The translations under genes were made by a program, and so were the position numbers. The notes under the pieces were generated by a model. That model had not been told where the DNA came from. It saw only the letters and a list, made by a program, of their open reading frames with translations, and did not search any database. This document shows, piece by piece, positions 22,636-33,705 of a stretch of DNA of 64,000 nt. The stretch comes from Astrocystis sublimbata (lineage: Eukaryota; Ascomycota; Sordariomycetes; Xylariales; Xylariaceae): positions 682,001-746,000 of the forward strand of contig JAJNNY010000015.1 of the NCBI GenBank assembly GCA_022453515.1. Reading direction: 5' to 3'. Position 1 is the stretch's first letter. Each line of letters opens with the position of its first letter.

Positions 22636-25164
22636 TTAAAGTTCTGTGCCATACGTGCGAACATACTCGGCCAGGGCCCGAAGTGGCCAAAACAACTTGT
22701 AGTTCGCAAAAAGCATGACCCTTTTTCACAAGTTAGCATTAAACATTTTCACTCTATCAAGAAACAAGAAGAATGAACAGCATGATGATACGTACCCGTG
22801 CTCAATACCGCCCTCCGGCCCTTCCTGAAGCCACTGCCCCTGAGGCTGCTGCCTCGCCATAATGAGCTGCAGTCCGCGCCGCACGACCTCCTTTTGCGGA
22901 TATCTGGCATGCATCAAGCCCAAACAAACCCAAGCAGTCTGCACGACCTGCGAGGTGGCATGCTGCACATACTCGTCCTCCCTCAGCGCGAGATGCGACT
23001 CGCCCCAACCGCCATCCTCCTTCTGCATGGCGACGAGAAAGTCGCAACCGCGCCGGCTCGCCTCGCTATTCGCATACGTCTCCCCCGAGAGCGCCAGCGC
23101 CTCCAGCGCGAACATGCCGCCGTACGCGAAGCAGATCCCCCACTGCGCGTACCAACCGCCCGACGGCTTCTGCGCCGTCTTGACGAAGTCAATGCCGAGC
23201 TTGCGGGCCCGCGCGACGTCGTGCGCGCGGTATTCGGGATAGAATGTGGCAAATGTCGTCAGCGCCGAGATGGCCTCCGCGGTGCACTCGACGAAGTCGA
23301 GGGTCACCATGCTCTTGCCTACGAACTCACCCATCTCAAGCCACGCGAGTCGGTGCGACCCCTTTCGTCGGTCCCAGATGCCGAAGCCGCCTGTGTCGTT
23401 TTGCAGGTGCAACAGACAGTCTACTGAGTCTTGGAGGCGGTCGGGCGTGATCATGGCTGACTTGATGTCCGAGGCCGATGCGATCGAGTTTAGTTTATGC
23501 GCCTCTTGGAGCTCGAGCACGGCGCGTAGGCCCTCGGCCGTACACTCGCTGATGATATACCCCTGCCAGCGCGTGCTCCACGGCCACCCGCCTCGTCGAT
23601 GCTGGCGATAGCACTTTTCCTGATCCGGTACATTGTCGCGCAGCTGATGGTCCTCAAGAAAGGCGTGGGCCCTCAGAATAGTAGATTGGTACTTAGGCTG
23701 CTCGACAGCGCCAGCTGCAGCCATGGCCTGGACAGCGAGCGAGGTGTCCCAAGCCTGCGTGCCATCACTGACGTTACAAGTCATGCCGTCGGCCGTCATC
23801 CAGAAATGCCGCAGCAGCGTCTGCTGATGCGCCCTGACGCTCGCGCTGTCCTCGCCATCGTGGATCACGCAGGCAATCATGTTGACGGCGTTACTGATGA
23901 CGGATAGGCCGATGTACTCGCTGTTCCGGTCCTCCGCCTCAATCAATTCCCATGCGCGCTTCTCGGCAGTCTCTACCGTTGCCGCGCTGCGCATGAAGGG
24001 GATGTACAGCATCACCGTCAGCCAGTTCATCAGGTTCACAAGCCACCATTTCGGGTACACGTTGTCTACCTGGGCGAGCGAGGTCCTGTGCGCAGCGAAG
24101 TCGATTTCGTCGTATTGCGGCTGTGTGTACAGCTCCTTTCGCAGCGACTGCGTTGTCGCGTCGCCGGCGAATTTCCATTTCTTGGACCATACGTACGACA
24201 AGGGGGCGAAGTTAGTGCGCGTTTGGATGTACCACTTGCTTGGGTGCGTGGGATCTGATTCTGCGGCGAGCCTGTTCACGCAAGAACGACATTAGTTTCG
24301 GCGCACCTCGGAACACATAGCGAAGGTTGTATCTGTTAGACGCTGAAGAGAGATGGAGAAAGGTGTGAAGGGCAAGTGGCACCCACCAAAACTCCGGCAA
24401 GAACGGATTGACACAATCCCATTCCATCACCCCAAGCACACACAACAAGAACTTAGCAACCCCGGGCGCATGCGTGGCACCTCCATAGCCATGCAGCAAT
24501 TCTCTCGCCTTGACAAGACGCGCATCGTTGGGGCTTGCGCCCAGAAGACGCAGAACAATGTAGTTCAGGATGGTGCCGACGGCCGAGCTCTCGCCTTCAA
24601 CATGCCAGCCCCAGCCGCCGTCTTCGAGATGCTGCTGCGAGAACACGTAGCGCTTGATCTCGACAGCGTATGCGGGCGGTACCGGAGACCCCGTCACGTG
24701 TAGACTGACGACGGCCCATGGGAGAAGCATCAGGGGCCCCGCGCTTTCGCTTCCCCATGATCCGGAGGGAAGCTGGAGCTGGCTGAGGTACGACATGGCG
24801 GCTTGGACGGCTTGTAAGGGCGTCTGCGCCTTGTGGTCGGGAAGGCCCTGGGCCGGATGGCAATGTCAGTGTTTACGCTTTCATGGCCCAGTTGAACTCA
24901 CACGACGGTGTTTGCAACTTGACACTTCTTCGGTGAGTTCTGATGACATTGACTTACCGTATCTAAGCCGAGATAGTGCTTGTCGTAGACCGTCTGCGGC
25001 CATTTCTTCATCTCCTCGTCGGATTCTAGATAGCGCCACGACTGACGCCCCTGGTCGTCGAACAGCCGCCATCGTGAGTAGTCCGTTTTCTCGTCGCCGT
25101 TCGCGTCGCGGTGCCATTGGCCATTGGCCGAGGACGACGCCTCTTTCTTGAATTGATTTCCCAT
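22636..25164 (-). CDS. Oxidosqualene-cyclase-like terpene cyclase with Glu in the DCTAE motif
   Basis: 742 residues from four minus-strand exons: 25164-24958, 24847-24387, 24271-22796 and 22720-22636. The length and the whole domain layout match lanosterol-synthase-type class II cyclases. Seen: N-terminal WRLFDDQGRQSWRYL, DGGWGWHVEG, GTILNYIVLRLLG, PEFW joined across intron 2 to HPSKWYIQTR with exactly family spacing, DGTQAWDTSLAVQ, QW-type repeats (GSWGS, GGWGWH, GGFGIWD, GGWYAQWG, GGWGESH) and the C-terminal NYKLFWPLRALAEY. The catalytic acid motif V-x-DCTAE reads IISECTAE: Asp is Glu at residue 465 (GAG, 23547-23545). No DxDD squalene-hopene motif at that place. In a locus with UbiA and epoxidases it could cyclise an epoxidised prenyl-aryl substrate; alternatively it makes a triterpene. 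Substrate is unproven. Confidence 0.93.
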
Positions 25165-26410
25165 GTTGCGATCTCGGATACTCGCGATTTGTCAACAAGG
25201 CAATCCAAACACGGCGTCTTGGTAACAGTCATCAATTACACAACAACACTTCTGTCTACAATCTACCTATAATACCCCAGACATCAAGACATGTAGTATT
25301 CCTCACAATAATACCACCGATAACAATGATCCGTATGCGTTTTCGCATGATACCCGAGTATGCAGAAGTATGCTTATGTCATATTCCTATAGGCTCTTAA
25401 CTCCACTCCCCTATTCAGAACTCGTGACGAGTTTCCATATTCGGAACGGTGGACAATTGTCACTGGTCAGTGTTCGGACACACAGCAGACTATTGACGGG
25501 CCCAAACGTCTCGAACCGGCGAAGGAGAGCAACCTATACTAACATGGAAGCTCTACAGTCCTACTCTCACATGGGGCCAGGCTTGGCTCATGCAGCGAGT
25601 CTGTGTGTGTGTTCACCTATGCGCGCGGCCCCACCAACTCTTCCAAAGGTTGGATCTAGACCTGGCCCTACCTTGTTGTTCAAGGTCCATGAAAAGGGTA
25701 ATATAAGCAGCGATCGCCAGGACTCAAACCCTCCACGGCTCCTGACTAATGTTATCTTGCACTTTTGAAAACATCGTACCATACGTTACGTTACGTACAC
25801 CTCGCCGGCTACCCTTAGAGAGAGATATCAGATGCATGCTGATGGGCACAGTAAGCCCGTAACGAGATGCCGGTCAATGTTCGGATATTAGTCGATAGGT
25901 AATATCTTTACTCTGGGGTGTGTGTGATGCCGTTTGGGCAGTATTGCGGCAATCTCAGGAAAGTGATCGCCGCAGTACCACATCACTGGGCGCGCAGCGG
26001 GAATCTTACGATGGGATTGAACCTCTCGTCAAGGACTGCTTTGAAGGCCTGGCCAGGCAGGCATTCGGGGCCTTTCTGGGCAGCTTCTGGTAGCCTGTCT
26101 GCTCTGCAGTGGTTATGGATGCCATGCGATGCGATGCTACGTCACCAACGTGTAAGAGGACGCTGATGGGTAAAAAGGGTGTTAGATAATTAATCATCCA
26201 TGCTCGGTAATACAACAGAGATTGGATAAAATTGCCCGCGGATAATAGATACCACCTTGTGACAATGAACCAATTTATAGAGCCGGTAATAAACCAATAA
26301 ATCAATCAACCCGTGAATCCCCTCGCGCGAAAACCGCAACCTCACCCGTAAATCGCAAACCCAGGCGGAAAACCCGCTTCGTACAGCCAACAACCACCAT
26401 CACCACCACC
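25165..26410. promoter_or_regulatory. Divergent promoter region, cyclase and P450
   Basis: 1246 bases between divergent starts of the cyclase (minus) and the P450 (plus). Presumed shared control region. A weak B-box-like word occurs near 25725 on the minus strand but without a convincing tRNA structure. No gene seen. Confidence 0.4.
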
Positions 26411-28646
26411 ATGTCAAACGCCACAACGCCGATACCTCACGATCCGGGGAACCTGAACCAGAACCAGAACCAACTGGCTGTCAGCGTGTTCCTCCTCCCG
26501 ATACTACTCAAGTCCCTCTTAACACTAGCGCTGCTTTACTTCAGCAACATACTTCGGAAAAAGACACTATCTGCCTATTACCTGCGGCGCCTGCCATTAG
26601 TGAACGGTAGGCCGTTTTTCGGCTTGGGGTCGGCGCGCGAGTCGAAGCGTGTCTTTCACACTAATGCGCGGGGGCTTTTGAGGGAGGGGTTTGCTAAGGT
26701 TCGTTGCGTTCACAGATTATTTCCTTGCATATGCGCTCGCTCACGTCACGGGTATGTTCTGTTACGTTGTCTTGGCAGGATGAGATGGGATTTAAAATGA
26801 GGGAATACGCAGGATCATGAAGCTTTGATTAATTACCGAGTACTGTACTAACTGAGAGTGTTCATGCGCGCATTAGGCTAAGGACGGGGCTGTCTTCCGT
26901 GTTGAGACGGATGATGTGCAGGTCGTGGTGCTGTCTCCTGAGTTCGCGAATGAGATCCGGAATGATGCGCGCTTCAGCTTTACGGATTTGATTTCCGAGG
27001 TATGTAGGACCTGGTTTGGCTCTGTTCTCTGGTCTCTCATCCCATTTCATTATCTCAGTGCACGACGCATCTACGCAGGTGCTTAGGAGGGAGTTAATGA
27101 GAGATGCCGATTTACGACTTGCTTCTTAAAGAGATACGAGATAATACCATGCTAACGTGATAATCCCAGGAATGTCTCTCGCACATCCCGCCCTTCAGGA
27201 ACTTCAACCCGCATGCGGGCTTGAACGACATAGCGAAAGATGTCCTGCAGAAGCGGCTCACGCCGTCCCTCGGTACGTTACGTTACCTCAATTCCGCTTC
27301 CGACGCTTCTATTTATGATCACACCATAGAAGTGACTAGACCAGTCGTCAACAACCACCCTAACTAACCCCCCAACAGGCCTCGTCACCCTCGTCATCTC
27401 CGAAGAAGCAACACAGGCATTCAAAGAGCACTGGACAGACAGCACGAACTGGCACGCCCTCGACGCCCAAGCTACCCTAGTACAAATCATCGCACGCGTC
27501 AGCTCGCGCGTCTTCCTAGGCCCCGAACTATGCCGCGACCCGGCCTGGCTGCGCGTCACCGTCGGCTACACGCTGACCGTGTTCCGTGGCGTCATGGCGC
27601 TGAAGGCATGGCCGAGTTTGCTGCAGCCGCTCGTCTGGCGCTTTGTCCCTGAGGTGAAGAGGGTTAGTGCGCAGATTGAGGAGGCCGTGGGGATTATTGG
27701 GGGGGTTGTGGAGGGGAGGGGGAGGTCGGCTGCGAAGTTAAGGAAAGGCTCTGGGATGAGAGGAAAGGGCGAGGGAGAGGGAGATCAACCCCGCTTAGAC
27801 GTAATGCAATGGGCCACCGAAGTAGCGAACGGCCGCCGCTACGACCCGACGCTGCTCCAGCTCGGCTTCTCGATGGCCTCGATGCACAACACGACGGACC
27901 TGGTGACGCAGGTGCTGTACGACCTCTGCGCGCACCCGGAGTACATCGCGCCCCTGCGGAAGGAGATCGAGACGGTGCTGGAGAGCGAGGGGATGACGAA
28001 GTCGGGGCTGGCGAGCCTCAAGCTCATGGACAGTTTCATGAAGGAAAGTCAAAGGTTGAAGCCGAGCGAGTTACGTATGTGTTTCTTCGATTTCTTTTTC
28101 CATTATTCTCTTTCTTCCCTCTTCTCTCTGGAATCTGCCGTTAACTAACAAACCCCTGCCCACCATCTAGTCGGAATGCGCCGCGTCCTCATCGAAGACG
28201 TGACTCTCTCCAACGGCATCTTCCTACCTCGCGGGACGCAAGTCGGGATACCGACAACCACAACCCCACTACGAACCCAAGATCCCATATCTGACCCGAC
28301 ATCCTTCGACGGCTACCGCTTCACGAAAATGGTCTCAGACCCCGATCCCCAAAAAGAGAAGACCCGGCATTTCGTCTCGACGAGCCCCGAGTATCTCGGG
28401 TTCGGGTACGGCAAACACGCCTGTCCCGGCCGCTTCTTTGCTTCGCATGAGGTCAAGATCATCCTGTGCCATGTCTTGCTGCATTACGATTTCAAGTTTG
28501 CGGGTGCGGACGCGGATGTGAATAAGGAGGTGGATGTGAAGCCTCCAGCTGTGCTAGACATGGGGTGGGCGTCGATTGCGCAGCCCGGGGTAAAGCTGAT
28601 GGTTAGGAGACGGGAGAATGTGGATGAGTTGCTGCTGCATAGGTAG
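26411..28646 (+). CDS. Cytochrome P450 monooxygenase
   Basis: 561 residues in five exons: 26411-26698, 26877-26999, 27170-27272, 27379-28074 and 28171-28646. An N-terminal membrane anchor (about residues 21-47) is followed by a proline-poor hinge, the I-helix region [11 protein letters not shown], the K-helix KESQR and the heme-binding [10 protein letters not shown] near the C-terminus with the Cys ligand. The I-helix has Asn where many P450s have an acid before the conserved Thr, a variation also seen in other fungal terpenoid P450s. A Gly/Lys/Arg-rich insertion (bases 27700-27785) lies before the I-helix. Microsomal; expected to oxidise the terpenoid or aryl scaffold with a P450 reductase. 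Divergent from the cyclase and last recognisable biosynthetic gene of the locus. Confidence 0.92.
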
Positions 28647-29211
28647 ATAGATTGAGTGATAGATAAGTACTTAGTAAGTAAGTATACATATAGATTGATA
28701 GATGATGATAAGGCATGATGCATCATCCCGGGGCTACCTATCTACATAAGTCGAGTTGTCCCGCGCTATGGGCGACTTTGGAGGTATGTCGGCTATGTAG
28801 GCGTAAGAAAGAGAACCACTGAATCTAGGGATAGACAGTTCTCTTCGTTGCAGTTATTGATATCTCCATCAATATGGGTTTTCTAAAACAAGACACTCCA
28901 AATCTTCAGATAGTCAGTGTAGATGGTGAAGAGAGACCCGTAAAGTGCAATGAGCCATAATCTCAGATGCATCACCCACTTGCGAAAACGCGTAAGTGAT
29001 AGAGCGGCTCATCGACACTGCTGCTATCAGTATCACAGTCGACGAGGCCCGACAGCGTCTTTTTGCATTAGAACAGCAAGTACAGTGCCCGAATGGCCAT
29101 ATGCGCTGAGTGTTTGTCTCGGAATGCGCATCAGGTCGCACGCGGCCTGCAAAGCGAATGTCATCATTTTGAACGCCAACTTTTGATTCTCTTTTACAGA
29201 CGCAAGCCTCC
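28647..29211. other. Convergent intergenic region
   Basis: 565 bases between the 3' ends of the P450 and the 2OG oxygenase gene, with a GATA/GTAA-rich simple stretch at about 28650-28710. Likely right edge of the biosynthetic cluster. Confidence 0.45.
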
Positions 29212-30758
29212 TCAAGCCCTCTCAGGCTCGACATCAAACTCGACATCAGTCCGTATGATATACTTGGCCCCCTTCCTGACGCCTGTCCCCTCATGCAGCA
29301 ATACACCTTTGGCATCGCCGTGGGGGAACAGCGCCACCGACCCCATGGTGGGCCGGACGGGATGGGCATTCATGACGCCCTCCCTAATGCTGGGGGTGAA
29401 GAAGGTAGTTTCGCCGCCCTCGAACTCGTCGTTCAGATACACCAGGAAGGTAAACAGACTAGACTGCTTGGCGCCCTCGGGGGACGCATCGTAGACATAT
29501 GCGCCCGTCTTGGGGTCCACGCCTGACGCCGGCCAGCCGCCATCAAAGTGGCAGCGATACTCGGCGCCGGGGACATAGCGATAGACGCGGAAACGCCTGT
29601 TGATGCCACGTGCCCTCCGCCCGCCGACGAGGGACGGGATGTGGGGGGATACCCGCTTCCACAGGGCGTCGTGGAAGGCCTGGTCGACGACCCAGTATAC
29701 GTTGTGCGCGAGGGTGCTGGAAGCGGACCCGTCGTCGCGCAGGGGGCAGTCGGGCAGGAAGCCGACGGACTCCATGGCTGCGACGATGGACTTGCATTCT
29801 TGGTGGGTCAATACGTCCTTCATGAGGGACAGATTGGGCACAATGGGATGCTTGTGCAGTGTCGTCGTTGGCCCAACTGCGGCTAGCTCGACGGTGTTAT
29901 CGTTGCTAAGATACAGAACGGCGGGATGTAGATTCGGGGGCTTGCGGTCGGCGCCTACGGTCGTCTCGAGAACACGAAAGCTGTCTACGACATCCTTCGG
30001 GCACGCATCAAAGATGGTCTTGTCTAGTACACTTTGTCGGATGGGCGGCATCGGGCTGCTGTTCCCGTTATCCCACAACGGCTGCGAGGCTATTGGGCCT
30101 GTGTGTAGAGCTGGTACCTCGGACTTCTCATCGACGGGCCCGGTAACCCTCAGGACCATGTCCATGACCCTAAGTAGTTGGAGCTGGGTGTCGGTTCGGA
30201 TATCGGGGGTCTCGCTGGAGAGGCCGCTGACGACATCGAGGTCGCGCACCCAGCGGCAGAGGGCACCGAGCTTGGGGGCTTGGTCGCGGATGCGCATCTC
30301 GGCTAGGAGGACGATAGCGTCGACATATTTGCCGTCGACGAGGGCTGCGGATACGCGCGAGGTGAGGTTGGTGTCGGCTAGTAGGCATCGCAGTCAGCGC
30401 CCAGAGTTCACGATGCGATGCGAAAAGGCGAGGACAAGAGCAAGCGGCGCTGACCAATGGTGTTCATGCCGGTTGTGCATGCTTGCTTGAAGCCATAGAC
30501 GGCGGTGCGCAGATTGCGACAGGCCTTGGACTTGATCAGGGCGGGGTGCGCGGCGAGCGACTCGAGAGTCTCGACGGTGATGTCGATCTCTTCCTCGGAC
30601 ACGACGCTGGCGAGTTTGGCGGGATCCAGGTGGTCCGTCGACTTGGCCGGGGCCAGCGCATCCGGAGAAGGGGACAGTGGCAGGCTGGCGGCGACATTGG
30701 TCTTCTTGTTGGGGAGGGTGGACTGCGCCTTACTCTGGCGCTTCCTCTTGGTCGCCAT
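29212..30758 (-). CDS. Prolyl 4-hydroxylase-like 2-oxoglutarate/Fe(II) oxygenase
   Basis: 489 residues in two minus-strand exons (30758-30455 and 30377-29212) with a 77-nt intron joining TIA to DTNLTSRV. The C-terminal half is a double-stranded beta-helix oxygenase: metal ligands in YRCHFDGGWP (H-x-D) and the distal His with the 2OG-binding basic residue in LLHEGTGVRKGAKYIIRTD. It also has LVYLNDEFEGGETTFF, usual for P4H-like enzymes. The N-terminus is basic (MATKRKRQSK), suggesting nuclear or nucleolar location, then a helical region. I chose ATG 30758 because the upstream in-frame ATG (30836) is followed by a polypyrimidine/CACC-rich stretch that looks like 5' UTR; starting there would add 26 residues. 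Probably a general cellular gene rather than part of the pathway, although 2OG oxygenases do occur in meroterpenoid clusters. Confidence 0.87.
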
Positions 30759-31340
30759 CTTCGGGGGTGGTGGTGGTGGTGGTGATGGTGATGGATGAAG
30801 GGAGGAGGGAGGAGGGAAGAGAGTAGCGAAGGCCATGCCGCTACGTTAGCGAGCTTAGGGACTTACAGTGGATCTTTACAGTGGGGGAGTGGGCACCTCT
30901 CGACACCTATAGTACCTACCTCCCTCGCCTACCCCACCAACCCCAGCTCGTTCTTGGCGTGATCCACCCCCACCATGAGCCTCACGCTAACCTCCAAGGC
31001 CGTCGAGTATAGAACCCCAGTTTCTTTGACTTACAGCCACACAAGCCTACTCCTTTGCATCTTCTGCATCTTTCGACTTGATTATTTATGTGTTTTGAAT
31101 ACCAAAGCTTGATTCAGACCTTGTGAAGCAATGTAGGTACACCAGGCAAGTCATCATATATAATCGCTGCAACTAATTATTCCTTTCATGATCGATGTGG
31201 TAAATCATGCCTTCTGCGATGCAAGTTCAATTACCATTTTCCAACAGTGATATCTACCTAGGAACACTGCAACCAACTCGCCTTGCGTGCATCTTGATTA
31301 TATAGCCTTTTAATGGTTCGGTATCCAAAAGCAAAAAAAA
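30759..31340. other. Intergenic, promoter of 2OG oxygenase gene
   Basis: Starts with the GGT/GAGG-rich leader of the minus-strand gene. The rest is AT-rich without coding potential. Confidence 0.45.
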
Positions 31341-31452
31341 ACCAGAGTAGTGTAATGGTAGCATCCCTAAGGTGACGCATAGGAAAGCCTTCTAGGCAGA
31401 ACTGTGTCCTTCGGGGGCGAGGGGGCCCTGGGTTCGATTCCTAGCATTTCCC
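31341..31452 (+). other. tRNA-like element 1 (A and B box)
   Basis: CCAGAGTAGTGTAATGGTAGCATCC resembles a tRNA D-arm/A box, and GGGTTCGATTCCTAG forms a T-arm (CTGGG/CCTAG). The spacer is long and the acceptor ends do not pair, so this is a tRNA-derived pseudogene or SINE-like head rather than a functional tRNA. It is clearly related to the element at 31545 (shared CAGAGT.GTGTA.TGGTAGCATCC and CTTCGGGGG). Confidence 0.5.
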
Positions 31453-31544
31453 CTCCCCTTCGCTCGCTGTTCGGTATGCATACAGAGCTATATGTATGCT
31501 TTTTCTATCAATAATAGGTATCACGCGAGAAAAGCCCCATCAAG

Positions 31545-31626
31545 TCCAGAGTGGTGTAGTGGTAGCATCCTAAGAGGTAACGCGAGGGTGCCCTTCGGGG
31601 GTCCGGGTTCGATTCCTGGCTTTGGA
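31545..31626 (+). other. tRNA-like element 2 (paired acceptor, D and T arms)
   Basis: 82 nt. A full 7-bp acceptor stem pairs TCCAGAG with CTTTGGA (one G-U); the D arm GTG..CAT has loop TAGTGGTAG; the T arm CCGGG-TTCGATT-CCTGG abuts the acceptor exactly as in tRNA; and a T7 run follows at about 31631, like a pol III terminator. The centre instead holds a CCC-TTCG-GGG hairpin and I could not build a normal anticodon arm, so no amino acid is assigned. Either a degenerate tRNA or a tRNA-derived repeat. Confidence 0.55.
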
Positions 31627-32589
31627 AACTTTTTTTATTTTATCCTATTTTTCTATCTCCTTAGCTCCTTGCCTCTTATAATACTAGAATATATCTATCT
31701 CTTTTGATTGCTAGCTTGATTAACTACCTGATATGTTATCTATCTAGGATAATAGTGATTGAAATAAAGCGGAATTATTAAATCAATACAACCAAGAGGT
31801 TGCTTATCCTTATATCAGTTAACCTTGTCTTCCCACCAACCTGGGAATTACTAGCTAGGTAAGCATCGAATCATGGATGAAGTGTTGCCTTTTCACACGC
31901 ATGCAAGTCATTTGCATCCAAATTTTTATCAGCTCGATAGTGACTAATAGCTTGTTTGAAGCCAATGCAACCATGTTGATGGTGCTTACACCCGCAGTGA
32001 AAAGGAAGGGGTCCCCTGTCCGAAGTCTCTTATCGCTCATGATAGCGGCCATGCTCCAAGTGCCACGATATTCCATCTCGTATTCAAATAATTGTACCTA
32101 GGTAGGTGTTAGAGAGACTTGACTATATGAATCATCGTGAAGCGCTCTCTCTATATTGTAAAGAAATGCCTTAGGATACGGGTATATTTAAATGATATAC
32201 ACATCTTCTTCGCCTAGACAAAGTCCATCCCACATGGATGCATGGTAAGATCAATCGCGGGGGACCTACTACATGGGGCAGTCGGAGGATTCATCCATCC
32301 TGATCTCGCTCCTCAAACACTTCCCGGTGCATAATGCAGTAACGACGAAACAGTAAGAGATCCCTCATATGCCAAGCGAGGATGGGCGCCAGAAAGAGCC
32401 CTCATGCACCCCCAAAAGCCCAGAGGCCATCGAACTGGTCCTCTGCATATATTCTTGGTATCATTGCCGCTCCTCCTTGGCGTCGCAACGCACCATCTGC
32501 CCGTATCAAACAAACTAAATGAACAAATTCCACATCTGCCTAGTGAACCTTTCTAATATAACACGAGCCAGTGATCACCACCACGCAAA
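31627..32589. other. Intergenic, AT-rich
   Basis: Begins with the T-run behind the tRNA-like element and ends at the start of the surface-protein gene. Only short frames without domains. Confidence 0.45.
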
Positions 32590-33705
32590 ATGACAAACCT
32601 AGGACCGGCGCCGACCAATTTCGAACTGCCGAGCAGCTGTGCGGAGGACCTGCAAAGCGCATACTGGTACCACGCGAACGCATCAACAGGTTGGTGGCTG
32701 ATCCAAGGTCCAGAGGAACAGACAACTTGTTATCCCAGTGGCTATGCTACTTCGACGTTGGGTGAGCAGTATTATTCTCCTGGCCAATGTCCTACAGGCT
32801 TCACAGCTGCCTGTCAGGGTTATCGGCCGCTGGGCGGCACTCTCACGGAGACGATTGTGACGTGTTGCCCTACGTATGTGCCATCATCTTTAACACTCTC
32901 CACCACCCCCTCTCGTGTCTGTTCGCATTTTGTTGACGATGCGTTGCGCTAACACTCATCTGCAATGTAAATAGACAAGCAGCGTATTCCTGCCAGACGC
33001 GACCAACGGACAAGTACTTTTGGGAATCCACCCTTGGCTGCGTTTCGACGGTCGAGAGCAGCACTGTGTTGACTTTCAATTCCGTCTCGGACGGCGCTAC
33101 GTTTCTGGAGCAGACCACTACTCTTGTGTCTAGCAATGGCTTCAATGCTTACTCGATACAAGTTCGGTATCAGGCGACGGACTTGGTCGCGACTGCTGCG
33201 TCTACTGTAAGTCGTGAGTTCACGACCTGATGAGATATACGTTGGACTGTGACATCTGCTGGGGGTTGACTTTTACTGACCGAGTTGTGAACAGGGCACT
33301 ACCAGCCCACAATCAACCTCTTCAACAACCACATCGTCCTCGTATGCCACCAGTCCGCATGACATGGGCATTATCGATGTCAATGGCGCCAGGCCCACGG
33401 ATGCTATCAGCCCCGGCGCCGCAGCCGGGATCGCAATTGGTGCTTTTGCCGGGCTCCTCGTCATCTTAGCAGCTGCCTGGTATCTCATGTGGCATAAGCC
33501 GCGGCGGAACCGAGCGCCACCGGGTCCAATAGAGTCACGTCGCAAAATGGAAGAGATACCTACATCGGATCACTCTGGTAATTATTTGTCTGGGTCTCAC
33601 ACGTTTGGGTACGGGAAGCCGAGTGCCGGCGAGCTATGTGATGCGCATCCGGCTGCTAGTGAGCTGAATGGCCAACCGCCAATTGGTGAATTGGGGGAGA
33701 AATGA
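32590..33705 (+). CDS. Single-pass surface protein, Cys-rich ectodomain, unknown function
   Basis: 308 residues in three exons: 32590-32873, 32975-33206 and 33295-33705. The N-terminal part has several Cys (CAEDL, TTCYPSG, QCPTGFTAAC, TCCPT, SCQT), then a Ser/Thr-rich stalk (TGTTSPQSTSSTTTSS) and one transmembrane segment AIGAFAGLLVILAAAWYLMW with a basic stop-transfer sequence KPRRNR and a short cytoplasmic tail. There is no clear cleavable signal peptide, so it may be an N-out single-pass protein. This layout is common among fungal cell-surface proteins of unknown role and is reminiscent of wall-stress sensors. I do not recognise a named family. Confidence 0.82.

Noticed and set aside
24272..24400. 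Alternative intron 2 donors in the cyclase gene (e.g. at the GTGCGC or GTGCCA words)
   Set aside because: Only the GTGGGT donor at 24386 gives the family spacing between PEFW and HPSKWYIQTR; others insert extra residues.
22636..25164. Squalene-hopene cyclase (DxDD-type) as identity of the cyclase
   Set aside because: The catalytic region has the OSC-type x-ECTAE arrangement and OSC-like termini, with no DxDD motif.
25690..25770. Minus-strand B-box-like GGTTTGAGTCC in the cyclase/P450 spacer
   Set aside because: No acceptor pairing or A box at the right distance could be found; too weak to call a tRNA relic.
30759..30836. Upstream ATG (30836) for the 2OG oxygenase
   Set aside because: The added peptide is poly-Pro encoded by a CT/CAC-rich leader typical of a 5' UTR; start at 30758 has a better context.
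31492..32101. Short frames around the tRNA-like elements
   Set aside because: They read through the tRNA-like sequence or AT-rich spacer with no protein signature.
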